Part shown: piece by piece, positions 1-8,067 of the stretch
Numbering within the stretch: position 1 is the first letter of the stretch
Layout of the letters: each line of letters begins with the position of its first letter
The notes under the pieces: generated by a model
The model's database searches: none
Told to the model about the DNA's origin: nothing
What the model saw: only the letters and a program-made list of their open reading frames with translations
DNA from: CAXMNX01 sp964194845
GTDB taxonomy: Bacteria > Pseudomonadota > Alphaproteobacteria > Rhodobacterales > Rhodobacteraceae
Reading direction: 5' to 3'
DNA: 64,000 nucleotides
NCBI GenBank assembly: GCA_964194845.1
Contig: CAXMNX010000004.1
Coordinates: 1-64,000, forward strand
Program-made: the position numbers and the translations under genes

Positions 1-596
1 TTGTAGATGGCATCGTGCGCAGACAGAAAACGTTGCATTGATCCAGGTGATTTGAACCGACCCATTCGGCGCTCTCGCCGACGTGTCGGTTGATGTGAAA
101 CTTCTGCTCGATTGTTCAGGCGACCGCCCGTAACGTGAAGATGCGACAGGCCAAGCTCGCGAAGGGCTGCGGAATATGAACCCAACTTGTCGGTGACGAT
201 TTCATCCGGAATGTATCCCTGCTTCTTCAAAAGTTTTCTCATGAGTTTAAGAGCCGCGCGTTTGTTTCGGCGAGATTGCGCCAGGACTTCAAGAACCTCA
301 CCTTCATCGTCAACGGCCCGCCACAGATATGTCCGCCTTCCACCAATGCGAACGAAAACTTCATCAAGATGCCAGGTTCCTGACGGCCGAACGCGACGCG
401 ACCGTACCCTGGCAGCTATTGCTGGGCCGAATTTCAAAACCCAGCGCCGGACCGTCTCATAGCTGACTTCGATACCTCGTTCCGCCAGCAATTCCTCGAC
501 ATCCCGAAAACTCAGCGGGAAGCGAAAAAAGAGCCAGACCGTTCGCTGGATTATTGCCGGCGGAAATCGGTGGCGTGCGTAGGATATCTTGCTCAT
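1..596 (-). CDS. IS6-family transposase, 3' part outside the window
   Basis: This reading frame starts at ATG 596 and runs off the left edge, giving 198 visible codons. The protein opens MSKISYARHRFPPAIIQ, followed by a short helix-turn-helix-like region with SYETVRRWVLKFG at about residues 45-57. A DDE catalytic core follows: Asp78 in TWHLDEVFV, Asp136 in EIVTDKLGSY, and Glu165 in LNNRAE. The HQPTRRRERRMGRFKS stretch is typical of the IS6/IS6100 group. IS6 transposases are usually about 230-240 residues, so only the last 30-40 residues should be missing. The enzyme moves the element by replicative transposition through cointegrates (family knowledge). No frameshift or stop is visible in the part seen, so the copy may be active. 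Confidence 0.9.
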   Translation of the reverse strand, partial: MSKISYARHRFPPAIIQRTVWLFFRFPLSFRDVEELLAERGIEVSYETVRRWVLKFGPAIAARVRSRRVRPSGTWHLDEVFVRIGGRRTYLWRAVDDEGEVLEVLAQSRRNKRAALKLMRKLLKKQGYIPDEIVTDKLGSYSAALRELGLSHLHVTGGRLNNRAEVSHQPTRRRERRMGRFKSPGSMQRFLSAHDAIY

Positions 597-649
597 TTGA
601 GGACGATTACATGTCGGCCGGCCGGTCGTCGAGTTAACGTGACAACGCC
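1..649 (-). mobile_element. IS6-family insertion sequence, one end only
   Basis: The element enters from beyond the left edge of the window and ends at about base 649. It carries an IS6-type transposase. Read on the minus strand, its outer end begins GGCGTTGTCACGTTAA, which resembles the GGC-nTGTTGCA-like ends of the IS6 family. The neighbouring methyltransferase gene has its stop codon at 651-653, immediately next to this end. An 8-bp target duplication, usual for the family, would therefore be bases 650-657. It cannot be confirmed because the other end of the element lies outside the window. Confidence 0.8.
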
Positions 650-650
650 T

Positions 651-2207
651 TTAGAAGTCCGTAGGCGCCCCGCCTTCGGCCTTTCGACGCTCGACGAATG
701 TGGCCAGCTCTTCCCGGATGCCTGCATCCAGCGGCGGCGGCTCGAAGCTTGTAACGATCTCTTTGAAAAGGTGGTGCGCGCGTTCGGCTGTCCAGACGCC
801 GCCTGCAATCTCCCAACCTTCGTAATTGCGCCAATCGCTTAAGAACGGCTGATAAAACGCTTTCTCATATCTGTCTTGCGTGTGCTGGAGGCCGAAAAAA
901 TGCCCCTGGCCACCGACTTCGCCGATTGCATCAATTGCAATGTCGTCCGGTGTGGTCGCGGTGATCGCGGGGTCGAAATACCGGATGATTTGATTCAATA
1001 CTTCGCAATCCATCACAAATTTTTCCGGGCTGGCGATCAGCCCACCTTCGAGCCAACCCGCAGCGTGGTAGACAGTATTTGTCCCGGATTGAACCGCCGC
1101 CCAAAGCGAGGCGGTGGTTTCCCACATCGCCTGACCATCGGGCACGTTTGCGGCACAGCATCCCGATGACCGAAGCGGCAGCCCGTAAAACCGCGCCATC
1201 TGGCCGGTCATCTGGGTGGCGCGCATATATTCCGGCGTCCCGAAGGCGGGCGCGCCGGATTTCATATCGACGTTCGAGGTGAACGTGCCCAGCACGCAGT
1301 TGCATCCCGGCGCCACCCATTGAAACAGGGCGATCGCGATCAGCGCCTCGGCGATGGACTGCGCGACCGCACCTGACATCGTCACCGGCGCCATTGCACC
1401 CGCCAGCGTGAATGGCGTGATGAAGACGGCCTGACCCCGCCGGACCAGACGCAAACACCCGTCAATCATCGGGTGATCGTGTTTCAGGGGCGAGGTTGAA
1501 TTGATGTTGGTATACATCCTCGGCGTCGCCTGAAACTCTTCCTCGCTCAGCCCACCGGCGATCTTCACCATCTCCATCACGTCTTCCACCCGCTCCTGCC
1601 CGAGCGAATAGGCGTGCATGACTTTATCCGTTAGCGTCAGCTTGTCATAAAGCATGTCCAGATGTCGGTCGCGGGGGTGGATATCGACCGGTTCGACCGG
1701 ATAGCCACCGGCGAAATGGATGCAGTTGAAATACTGCGTCAGTTTCAGAAGCGTCTGCGCGTGCTCGCGCGTTCCCGGCACCTTGCCGGTCGCCAGGTCA
1801 AAATAATTGGGCGGAGACGAGACATTGCCGAAGACAATGTTGCGGCCACCGATGGTTATCCGTCGCTCAAGGTTGCGGGGTGTCAGGGTAAATTGGGAAG
1901 GCGCTTTCGCGACCATTTCCATCACAAAATCACGACCAACTTTAACGTTTGAGCCTTCGACCTTCGCGCCAATCTGGCGAAACAGATCCAGGGCTTCTTC
2001 GTTCAGAAATTCGATCCCGATCTCTTCCAGAATGCGCATCGCGCCGTTGTGAATGGCTTCTATGCCTTCGCCGTCCAAAGGCTCGGTTGGCCGATCGGTG
2101 TTGACCGGGATTGTCCAGTCTGCCTGCTGGATCACATCGGGCGATGTGCGGCGGGCATTCCCGGCGCGCCCGCCCGAACGTTTCCGACGCTCGCGTTCCT
2201 CGGCCAT
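651..2207 (-). CDS. MttB-family (non-pyrrolysine) trimethylamine/quaternary-amine methyltransferase
   Basis: The 518-residue product belongs to the trimethylamine methyltransferase (MttB) superfamily, TIM-barrel enzymes that move a methyl group from a quaternary or tertiary amine to a corrinoid. It starts with a basic RRKRSGGRAGNARR tail that is closely echoed by the second MttB homologue at 56031-57563. The frame has no in-frame amber codon, so it belongs to the group without pyrrolysine. Characterised members of that group demethylate glycine betaine, proline betaine, carnitine or gamma-butyrobetaine (MtgB, MtpB, MtcB, MtyB). It is the last gene of the carnitine-type cluster, so a betaine substrate is likely, but this is inference. 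No corrinoid protein gene is adjacent. An IS6 element ends one base beyond its stop codon, so the original 3' end could have been altered by the insertion. Confidence 0.85.
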   Translation of the reverse strand: MAEERERRKRSGGRAGNARRTSPDVIQQADWTIPVNTDRPTEPLDGEGIEAIHNGAMRILEEIGIEFLNEEALDLFRQIGAKVEGSNVKVGRDFVMEMVAKAPSQFTLTPRNLERRITIGGRNIVFGNVSSPPNYFDLATGKVPGTREHAQTLLKLTQYFNCIHFAGGYPVEPVDIHPRDRHLDMLYDKLTLTDKVMHAYSLGQERVEDVMEMVKIAGGLSEEEFQATPRMYTNINSTSPLKHDHPMIDGCLRLVRRGQAVFITPFTLAGAMAPVTMSGAVAQSIAEALIAIALFQWVAPGCNCVLGTFTSNVDMKSGAPAFGTPEYMRATQMTGQMARFYGLPLRSSGCCAANVPDGQAMWETTASLWAAVQSGTNTVYHAAGWLEGGLIASPEKFVMDCEVLNQIIRYFDPAITATTPDDIAIDAIGEVGGQGHFFGLQHTQDRYEKAFYQPFLSDWRNYEGWEIAGGVWTAERAHHLFKEIVTSFEPPPLDAGIREELATFVERRKAEGGAPTDF

Positions 2208-2300
2208 ATCAACCTCCCTGGTGGTCAGTTGAATCTTGGCCGATTTCCGACCAGTGACCGGAACGTCCGCGACAAATTCTGTCGTTTTTGGATCGCCAGC

Positions 2301-2990
2301 TCAGACCGGCGCCCGCCCGAGCCAGCCAGCGATCCCGCGAATATCGGGAAGAATGACGTCGGCCAGATCGACCAGATCCTGCGCGTCCGCCACGCCTGTC
2401 AGCACGCCCACGGTGCCCATGCCTGCCGCCCTGCCCGCCACTAGATCGTGGCGGCTGTCACCCACCATAAGCGTCTCGTGTGGCAAAACTCCAACTGCGT
2501 CGGAAAACGCAAGAAGCGGCCCCGGATCGGGTTTGGCCCCATACCCGCTATCGTATCCGGCGACAAACGAAAACCTGTCCGCGATCCCGACCTGCGCCAG
2601 ATGCGCGCGGGCGGGAACTTCGGAATCGTTGGTCATAAGCCCAAGCACGTGATCGCGGCTTAGAGCCTCCAACGTCGCATGAAGGCCGGGCACAGGGGCC
2701 TGCGGGGTGTTGGCCGAGTGTTCGTCCAAAACTTCAATGATATCGGGCCGGTTTGGTAGAATTGGCTCCAGTGCCCGCGTGATATCTGCCGCCGTTCCCG
2801 CGATCACGACGCTGTCGGCACGAAACGCATTCGCCGACAGATCGAACCCAATTGCAGCAGCAACCGCGTGACGTTTGGCATCGGTTTCCGTCAATTCGTC
2901 GAGCACGGCGCGCGCCCAGACGCGCCAGGTGTCCTGAAAACTGAAAAGCGTTCCGTCTTTGTCAAATATAATCGCTTTAATCCGGCTCAC
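2301..2990 (-). CDS. HAD-superfamily hydrolase (phosphoglycolate phosphatase-like)
   Basis: The 229-residue protein has the HAD signature motifs in order: motif I IIFDKDGTLFSF near the N-terminus (nucleophile Asp9 and acid/base Asp11), a helical cap with LGLMTNDSEVPARAH after it, motif III around GYGAKPDPGPLL, and motif IV MVGDSRHDLVAGRAAG. This matches small-molecule phosphatases of the Gph type. It lies 33 bp downstream of caiD and 93 bp upstream of the MttB-family gene on the same strand, so it probably belongs to the same transcript. The substrate cannot be read from the sequence. A housekeeping or damage-repair phosphatase carried in the operon is as likely as a direct role in carnitine breakdown. 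Confidence 0.85.
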   Translation of the reverse strand: MSRIKAIIFDKDGTLFSFQDTWRVWARAVLDELTETDAKRHAVAAAIGFDLSANAFRADSVVIAGTAADITRALEPILPNRPDIIEVLDEHSANTPQAPVPGLHATLEALSRDHVLGLMTNDSEVPARAHLAQVGIADRFSFVAGYDSGYGAKPDPGPLLAFSDAVGVLPHETLMVGDSRHDLVAGRAAGMGTVGVLTGVADAQDLVDLADVILPDIRGIAGWLGRAPV

Positions 2991-3023
2991 AGCCTGCCTT
3001 TCACACTCTCAAAAATACGCAAC

Positions 3024-3809
3024 TCACTTCCCTTTCCAGACCGGATCGCGTTTTTCCGCGAACGCTTTCGCGCCTTCAAGCTGATCTTCCGAGGAATAAA
3101 GCCTGTCGACGGTTTGCAATTGCCGCTTGGTTATTCGGTCGAGTGCATCCTGAAACTTCGCATCCTCGGCGTCGCGCACAACTTCCTTGATCGCGGCATA
3201 AACCAACGGCGGTCCCGATGCGATCAGGCGGGCAAGCCTCCACACCGTTTGCTCCAGCGCGTCAGGTGCCACAACTTCGCGCAAGAGACCCAGCCGAAAC
3301 GCTTCGTCGGCGTCCATCCAGCGCCCTGTCAGCAGCAAGTCCATCGCCACATGATAGGCGATGCGCTTGGGCAGTTTGATCGACGCGGCGTCGGCGACGG
3401 TGCCCGAGCGGATTTCGGGCAGCGCGAAGCTCGCCGTGTCAGACGCCACAATCAGATCGCAGGAAAGTGCCAGTTCGAACCCACCGCCACAACAGATGCC
3501 GTTAACGGCGGCGATCACCGGCTTGTTCATGTTCGGCAATTCCTGCAACCCGCCAAATCCGCCAACGCCATAATCGCCGTCTACCGCGTCGCCATCCGCC
3601 GCCGCCTTCAGATCCCAGCCTGCGCAAAAGAATTTGTCACCGGCGGCGCGCACAATCGCGACCCTGAGGTCAGGATCGTCGCGAAAATCGCGAAATGTCT
3701 CGCCCATCAATCGGCTGGTGACCAGATCAATCGCATTCGCCTTCGGGCGATCCAGAATAACTTCCAGAATGGCACCGTCGCGGCGCGTGCGGATCGGGCT
3801 TTCGGTCAT
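3024..3809 (-). CDS. caiD: carnitinyl-CoA dehydratase / crotonobetainyl-CoA hydratase
   Basis: The 261-residue crotonase-fold enzyme matches CaiD almost end to end. Shared stretches include LDRPKANAID, FFCAGWDLKAAADG, NKPVIAAVNG and the C-terminal AFAEKRDPVWKGK. The two catalytic glutamates of the enoyl-CoA hydratase family are present: Glu112 in CGGGFELALS and Glu132 in FALPEIRSGT. CaiD interconverts crotonobetainyl-CoA and L-carnitinyl-CoA. Its start overlaps the stop of the upstream CoA-ligase gene by 4 bp, which suggests translational coupling. The region after Glu132 (VADAASIKLP) differs from the GG-containing loop of typical hydratases, so substrate preference could differ. The CoA-linked route to carnitine is implied by the adjacent acyl-CoA ligase and dehydrogenase. 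Confidence 0.88.
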   Translation of the reverse strand: MTESPIRTRRDGAILEVILDRPKANAIDLVTSRLMGETFRDFRDDPDLRVAIVRAAGDKFFCAGWDLKAAADGDAVDGDYGVGGFGGLQELPNMNKPVIAAVNGICCGGGFELALSCDLIVASDTASFALPEIRSGTVADAASIKLPKRIAYHVAMDLLLTGRWMDADEAFRLGLLREVVAPDALEQTVWRLARLIASGPPLVYAAIKEVVRDAEDAKFQDALDRITKRQLQTVDRLYSSEDQLEGAKAFAEKRDPVWKGK

Positions 3810-5800
3810 ATTGCGTCCCTTCGGATCAGCGCGTCGGCGGCAACGGCACCGCGTTTTTTCACCATAAGCGGGTTGATCTCGATCTCAATGAGAGTTGGGT
3901 CATTGTCCATCATCTGTTGGGTTTTTAGCGCCGCGTCGATGATTGCCGCAACGTCTGCGCGCGCGCGCCCGCGATATCCGTCCAGCAGCGGCCAGAGCTG
4001 CAATCCGCGCATCGCAGTTTCCAGTTCCTCGCCCGTTATCGGCAAGATAACCGTGACCGTATCCTGCAATAGCTCGGCTGCAACACCACCCAGACCCAAC
4101 GTCAAAGTCGCCCCGTAAACAGGATCGCGCCGCGCGCCAATCAGCACTTCGGCAACGCCGTCGGTGATCATTTCTTCAAGAAGATATCCAGCGGCACCCG
4201 GCATTTCGCGTTCATTTGCGGGGTCGGACACATTCACCCGGACCGCCCGCATTTCGCTTTTGTGCGCGAATCCAAGACCTTTCAACGCAAATGGCGGCTT
4301 AAGGTCTGTCGGGTCCAGTTCACCGATTTTGTCGGCCACCACGAATTTCGGCACCAGAACCCCTGCCCCGGCAAGCAGCCGTTTGGACGCGGCCTCGTCC
4401 AATACTTCACCTGCCCCGACGCTTCGCGCGTTCCAGGGAACCCAGTCTGCTCGCGGCGCTTCCACCGACGCCGCTTTGATCGCCGCCAGTGCTTCATTCA
4501 GCCCAAGCAGCGGCACAACGCCCTTGGATTGGAGTCTGATGCCCAATTCTTCGTCGATTGTGTCAGGCAATGTCGCAACTGCGAACGTTGGTTTGCCGGT
4601 ACCTTTGGCCGCAGCCTCCATCGCCCGAAACGCCGGTTCAAAATCTGCGGCATCACAGATGTCGGTCCTTGGCGGGTCGATAACGAACAGTCCGGCATCA
4701 AAGCCGTCAAGCGCAGTCGAAAAAACTTGCTCCATTTTTGGCGCGTCGCCCCAGATAAACGTATGATAGTCCAACGGGTTCGAGATGGTGACAAGCGGGC
4801 CAAGGATGCCCGCCAGCTGCTTTGATTGCGTTTCCGGAACAGGCGGAAATTCCAGGGCGATACTTTCGGCGGCGTCAGCCATCAGCCCTGCCTCGCCGCC
4901 TGAACACGACACAGAGATATAACGGCGCGATTTAAGTGCGCCATGGACATGAAGGATTTTCAGCGCCTCGACCATTTCGGGGATCGAATTGACCTCGCCC
5001 GCGCCGATTTGCGCAAGATAGGCGGACGACGCGACGCCGCCGCCGGCAAGTGCCGCGGTATGCGATACCACCGCTTCCTGCCCACGCGCCGATTGACCAG
5101 CCTTCACCACCACCACGCCTTTTCCGGCCGCACGGGCGCGCGTTACCACATCGGCAAATGCCACGGCATCACCGACGCCTTCGATGAAGACGCCCAGCGC
5201 GGTCACACGCGGGTCCGAGAGAATGGCGTCTGCCAATTCTGCCAGGCCGGTCTGCGCGGCGTTGCCGACGCAGGCGAGATAGGCCACCGGAAGCGCGCGG
5301 CGCTGCATAGAGAGTGTGATGCCGATGTTGGACGATTGGCTCAGGATAGCGACGCCGCGATCAACGCGCCTGCAACCGTGCTGGTCTGGCCAGATCACCG
5401 CGCCATCGAGGCAATTTATCAGGCCATAACAATTCGGGCCAAGCACCGGCATGTCGCCTGCACGCGCGATCAATTCAAGCTGAAGGTCGTCGCCACCCGC
5501 TTCCTTGAAGCCCGATGCAAAGGCGATTGCGCCGCCGCAGTTTGCGGCCCGCAACTGATCAACCACATCAAGTGTCGCATGGCGGTTAACGCCGACAAAG
5601 GCTGCATCCGGCGCGCCCGGCAACTCTGCCACGCTAGAAAAGCAGGGCCGCCCGGCAAATTCCTCGCGGTTGGGATGCACCGGCCAGATATCGCCTTCAA
5701 ATCCGATCTTGTCGCACTGGCGGACCACGTTTTCGGCCCACCGGCCACCGAAAACCGCGATGGACTTCGGGTGCAGAAGACGAGACAGATCGCGGCTCAT
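3806..5800 (-). CDS. NDP-forming acyl-CoA ligase (acetate-CoA ligase family), fused alpha/beta type
   Basis: The 664-residue protein has the domain order of fused NDP-forming acyl-CoA synthetases. A CoA-binding Rossmann domain comes first (PKSIAVFGGRWAENVVRQ), then a succinyl-CoA-ligase-like domain with GPNCYGLIN and the phosphohistidine site VVSHTAALAGG (His247), and a C-terminal ATP-grasp domain (about residues 450-660) ending in EIEINPLMV. The family makes acyl-CoA from acid, CoA and ATP with ADP and phosphate as products. The gene overlaps caiD by 4 bp at one end and the acyl-CoA dehydrogenase by 4 bp at the other. It sits where enterobacterial clusters have the AMP-forming CaiC, so it may activate carnitine, crotonobetaine or gamma-butyrobetaine. 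That substrate is inferred from position only. Confidence 0.85.
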   Translation of the reverse strand: MSRDLSRLLHPKSIAVFGGRWAENVVRQCDKIGFEGDIWPVHPNREEFAGRPCFSSVAELPGAPDAAFVGVNRHATLDVVDQLRAANCGGAIAFASGFKEAGGDDLQLELIARAGDMPVLGPNCYGLINCLDGAVIWPDQHGCRRVDRGVAILSQSSNIGITLSMQRRALPVAYLACVGNAAQTGLAELADAILSDPRVTALGVFIEGVGDAVAFADVVTRARAAGKGVVVVKAGQSARGQEAVVSHTAALAGGGVASSAYLAQIGAGEVNSIPEMVEALKILHVHGALKSRRYISVSCSGGEAGLMADAAESIALEFPPVPETQSKQLAGILGPLVTISNPLDYHTFIWGDAPKMEQVFSTALDGFDAGLFVIDPPRTDICDAADFEPAFRAMEAAAKGTGKPTFAVATLPDTIDEELGIRLQSKGVVPLLGLNEALAAIKAASVEAPRADWVPWNARSVGAGEVLDEAASKRLLAGAGVLVPKFVVADKIGELDPTDLKPPFALKGLGFAHKSEMRAVRVNVSDPANEREMPGAAGYLLEEMITDGVAEVLIGARRDPVYGATLTLGLGGVAAELLQDTVTVILPITGEELETAMRGLQLWPLLDGYRGRARADVAAIIDAALKTQQMMDNDPTLIEIEINPLMVKKRGAVAADALIRRDAI

Positions 5801-6957
5801 GCGCCGAGCGGCCTCAGAAGTTCGCGCGCGATGATATGGCGCTGGATCTCGCTGGTGCCGTCCCAGATCCGTTCGACCCGTGCATCGCGCCAGAACCGCT
5901 CGATCGGCAGGTCGTCCATCAGCCCCATGCCGCCGAATATTTGCAATGTCGCGTCCGTGACCCGCGCGAGCATTTCGCTGGCATAGACCTTGGCCGAGGC
6001 AATCTCGCGATTGGCGGGCAAGCCCTGATCAAGCCGCCAGGCCGACGCCAGTGTCAGCCAATCGGCGGCGTCGATTTCGGTAATCATATCAGCGAGTTGA
6101 AAGCTGATACCCTGGAACTTGCCAATCTCCTGACCGAACTGCTTGCGCTCGGCGGCGTAATTGAGACCGAAGTCAAAGACGCGGCGTGCCCGCCCGACAG
6201 CCATGGTGGCCACAGTGATCCGGGTTGCATAGAGCCACTCGTTCATCACCGCGAAACCGCCGTCCACCTCGCCCAGAACCTGCGCGTCGGGAAGCCTGCA
6301 ATTGTCAAATTCCAGGATCATGTTTTTGTAGCCGCGATGGCTGACCGACTTGTATCCGTCGCGAATGGTGAACCCCGGCGTGCCGCGATCGACAAGGAAC
6401 GTGGTAATCCGCTTTTTCGGGCCCTTGGGCGTCTGATCTTCGCCGGTCGCGACAAAGACGATGACGAAATCCGCGTGCTCGGCGCCGGAAATGAAATGCT
6501 TGGTGCCGTTCACAACCCAATCGCCGCCATCGCGATGGGCCGAGCATTTCATGCCTCGCACATCGGACCCCGCGTCGGGTTCGGTCATGGCCAGCGCATC
6601 CATTTTCTCGCCCTTAACGGCGGGCAAGAGATAGCGCTCGCGCTGGTCGCCCGCGCACGCCATTAGGATATTCTGCGGACGCCCGAAGAAGTGCGTAAGC
6701 GCCATCGAGCCTCGGCCAAGCTCGCGCTCGACCAGCGCGAAATCCAGATGCGTGAGACCAGCGCCACCAACGTCTTCGGGAAAATTGCAGGCGTAAAAGC
6801 CCAGTTCGATGGTCTTGCGCTTGATCTCGGCGGCGACATCGGCTGGCACTTCGCCTGTTTGTTCGACCAGCGCCTCATGCGGATAAATCTCGCGCTCGAC
6901 AAAATCGCGAACCGTGTCCACGATCATTTTTTTCTCGCCTGTAAGGCCGAAATTCAT
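5797..6957 (-). CDS. acyl-CoA dehydrogenase (CaiA-like role possible)
   Basis: The 386-residue flavoprotein shows the full acyl-CoA dehydrogenase layout: an N-terminal helical domain, the FAD/substrate motif MTEPDAGSDVRGM, a middle beta domain with KHFISGAEHADF, and the C-terminal helical domain with RKQFGQEIGKFQGISFQLADM and IFGGMGLM. In most family members the catalytic base is Glu in a YEGTSEIQ-like motif. Here the motif reads IWDGTSEIQR, placing Asp366 at that position. The stop overlaps the start of the CoA ligase by 4 bp. In context it could oxidise gamma-butyrobetainyl-CoA or act in the reverse direction on crotonobetainyl-CoA. A general short-chain acyl-CoA dehydrogenase role cannot be excluded. 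Confidence 0.88.
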   Translation of the reverse strand: MNFGLTGEKKMIVDTVRDFVEREIYPHEALVEQTGEVPADVAAEIKRKTIELGFYACNFPEDVGGAGLTHLDFALVERELGRGSMALTHFFGRPQNILMACAGDQRERYLLPAVKGEKMDALAMTEPDAGSDVRGMKCSAHRDGGDWVVNGTKHFISGAEHADFVIVFVATGEDQTPKGPKKRITTFLVDRGTPGFTIRDGYKSVSHRGYKNMILEFDNCRLPDAQVLGEVDGGFAVMNEWLYATRITVATMAVGRARRVFDFGLNYAAERKQFGQEIGKFQGISFQLADMITEIDAADWLTLASAWRLDQGLPANREIASAKVYASEMLARVTDATLQIFGGMGLMDDLPIERFWRDARVERIWDGTSEIQRHIIARELLRPLGA

Positions 6958-6960
6958 TTG

Positions 6961-7947
6961 TTATCCTCTTGAACGGTTCAGCGCGGCTTCGGCCTCGGCC
7001 ATCATCTCGTTGATGATTTCCGCAGAGGTTTGCTCTTTGGTGACAAGACCCACGCCTTGCCCGGCCCAAAGCGGCGCAGCTTCAATATCCCCATCCATGT
7101 CAGACCGCATGGCATAAGCTGCATATCTTTTGATCTCGCCACCGTCGCCACTTTTGACAATTACGTCGTCCTCGCCCGGGCGCGAACCGATGTCCGGGCA
7201 TCCGGCGGCCTCCCAAGCGTCGATGGTATCGTTACGGATGACGCGGCCCGGTGCATCCGGCCAGCCACCGTCGAAGAGCGTGGTATAGAACGTTTCGGAT
7301 GCCGAGGCGTCAAAGACGCGATTTCGATAACCCGAGTGTGCGTCCGCTTCGCGGGCGGCAAGAAAACGGGTGCCCACCCAAGCGGCCTGAGCCCCAAGAC
7401 AAAGCGCGGCAGCGAGACCGCGACCGTCGGAAATGCCGCCCGCGGCCACAACCGGAATTGGATCGACTGCATCGACGACCTGCGGGATCAGCGGCATGGT
7501 CGCGGTGGTGCCACGCACGTGACCACCGGCCTCCCACCCTTGGGCGACGATGATATCTGCGCCTTTGCCGGCAGCCTCCCTCGCCTCTTCGACGCTGCCG
7601 ACGGTGATCATCAGCAGTGAACCCGCTTGATGAATGCGCGCCTCATAAGGCGCGATGTCACCCCAGAAAAGCGACACGATCTTTGGCGGTGCAGCCAGAA
7701 TTGCCTCCAGTTCCTCTTCGATGTCGTAGGGAAGAAGGAGATTGGCGACGAAGCCGTGATTGGTGAGCTGTGTTGTCCTGGCGATCCGCTCCTGCGTTCC
7801 CTCCCGGCCCCAGCCAGTCATCGCGATGCTGCCGAGCCCGCCAGCGTTTGAAACAGCCGCCGCGAGTTCAGGACAACTGATACCGCCGATGGCGGCCTGA
7901 ATAATCGGGTATTCAATTCCGAGCTTTTCACAAAGGTCGGTTTTCAT
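6961..7947 (-). CDS. nitronate monooxygenase-family flavoprotein (2-nitropropane dioxygenase-like)
   Basis: The 328-residue TIM-barrel flavoprotein begins MKTDLCEKLGIEYPIIQAAI, the usual N-terminus of the family. It carries the FMN-binding features GADIIVAQGWEAGGH, VVAAGGISDGRGLAAAL and LGAQAAWVGTRFL. The ATG at 7947 was chosen because it matches the family start and has GGAG about 10 nt upstream; a longer reading frame to 8025 adds residues with no family resemblance. It lies only 3 bp from the acyl-CoA dehydrogenase start and so belongs to the cluster. Family members oxidise alkyl nitronates or act as enoyl-CoA reductase-like flavoproteins, and many annotated ones have no proven nitronate activity. 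The role in a betaine cluster is unknown. Confidence 0.85.
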   Translation of the reverse strand: MKTDLCEKLGIEYPIIQAAIGGISCPELAAAVSNAGGLGSIAMTGWGREGTQERIARTTQLTNHGFVANLLLPYDIEEELEAILAAPPKIVSLFWGDIAPYEARIHQAGSLLMITVGSVEEAREAAGKGADIIVAQGWEAGGHVRGTTATMPLIPQVVDAVDPIPVVAAGGISDGRGLAAALCLGAQAAWVGTRFLAAREADAHSGYRNRVFDASASETFYTTLFDGGWPDAPGRVIRNDTIDAWEAAGCPDIGSRPGEDDVIVKSGDGGEIKRYAAYAMRSDMDGDIEAAPLWAGQGVGLVTKEQTSAEIINEMMAEAEAALNRSRG

Positions 7948-8019
7948 GGTGTTACTCCAAAATTCGGATAAACCTGCCGTATCCGGCCAATTTCGGGGGC
8001 GCTGCCCGTTCGGGCATGC

Positions 8020-8052
8020 CCTCACCCCTGATATATTTTCGCCAGGAAGAAG
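8020..8052 (-). repeat. Copy A of an intergenic repeat, TTCTTCYTGGCRRAAATA type
   Basis: Read on the minus strand, this stretch starts CTTCTTCCTGGCGAAAATAT and continues to a CAGGGGTGAGG end. It closely matches two other intergenic stretches, at 44599-44630 and 55951-55982. It lies just downstream of the carnitine dehydrogenase stop and before the nitronate monooxygenase-like gene. Confidence 0.6.
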
Positions 8053-8067
8053 TCGCGATTGAACCGG

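Noticed and set aside
651..2207. Pyrrolysine-containing MttB
   Set aside because: No in-frame amber codon is present in this gene or in the second copy.
2868..4118. 416-codon open frame on the plus strand
   Set aside because: It lies opposite the HAD, caiD and CoA-ligase genes, whose products match known families along their length; the plus-strand frame has no family resemblance.
4943..5986. 347-codon open frame on the plus strand
   Set aside because: Antisense to the CoA ligase and acyl-CoA dehydrogenase genes; no recognisable protein.
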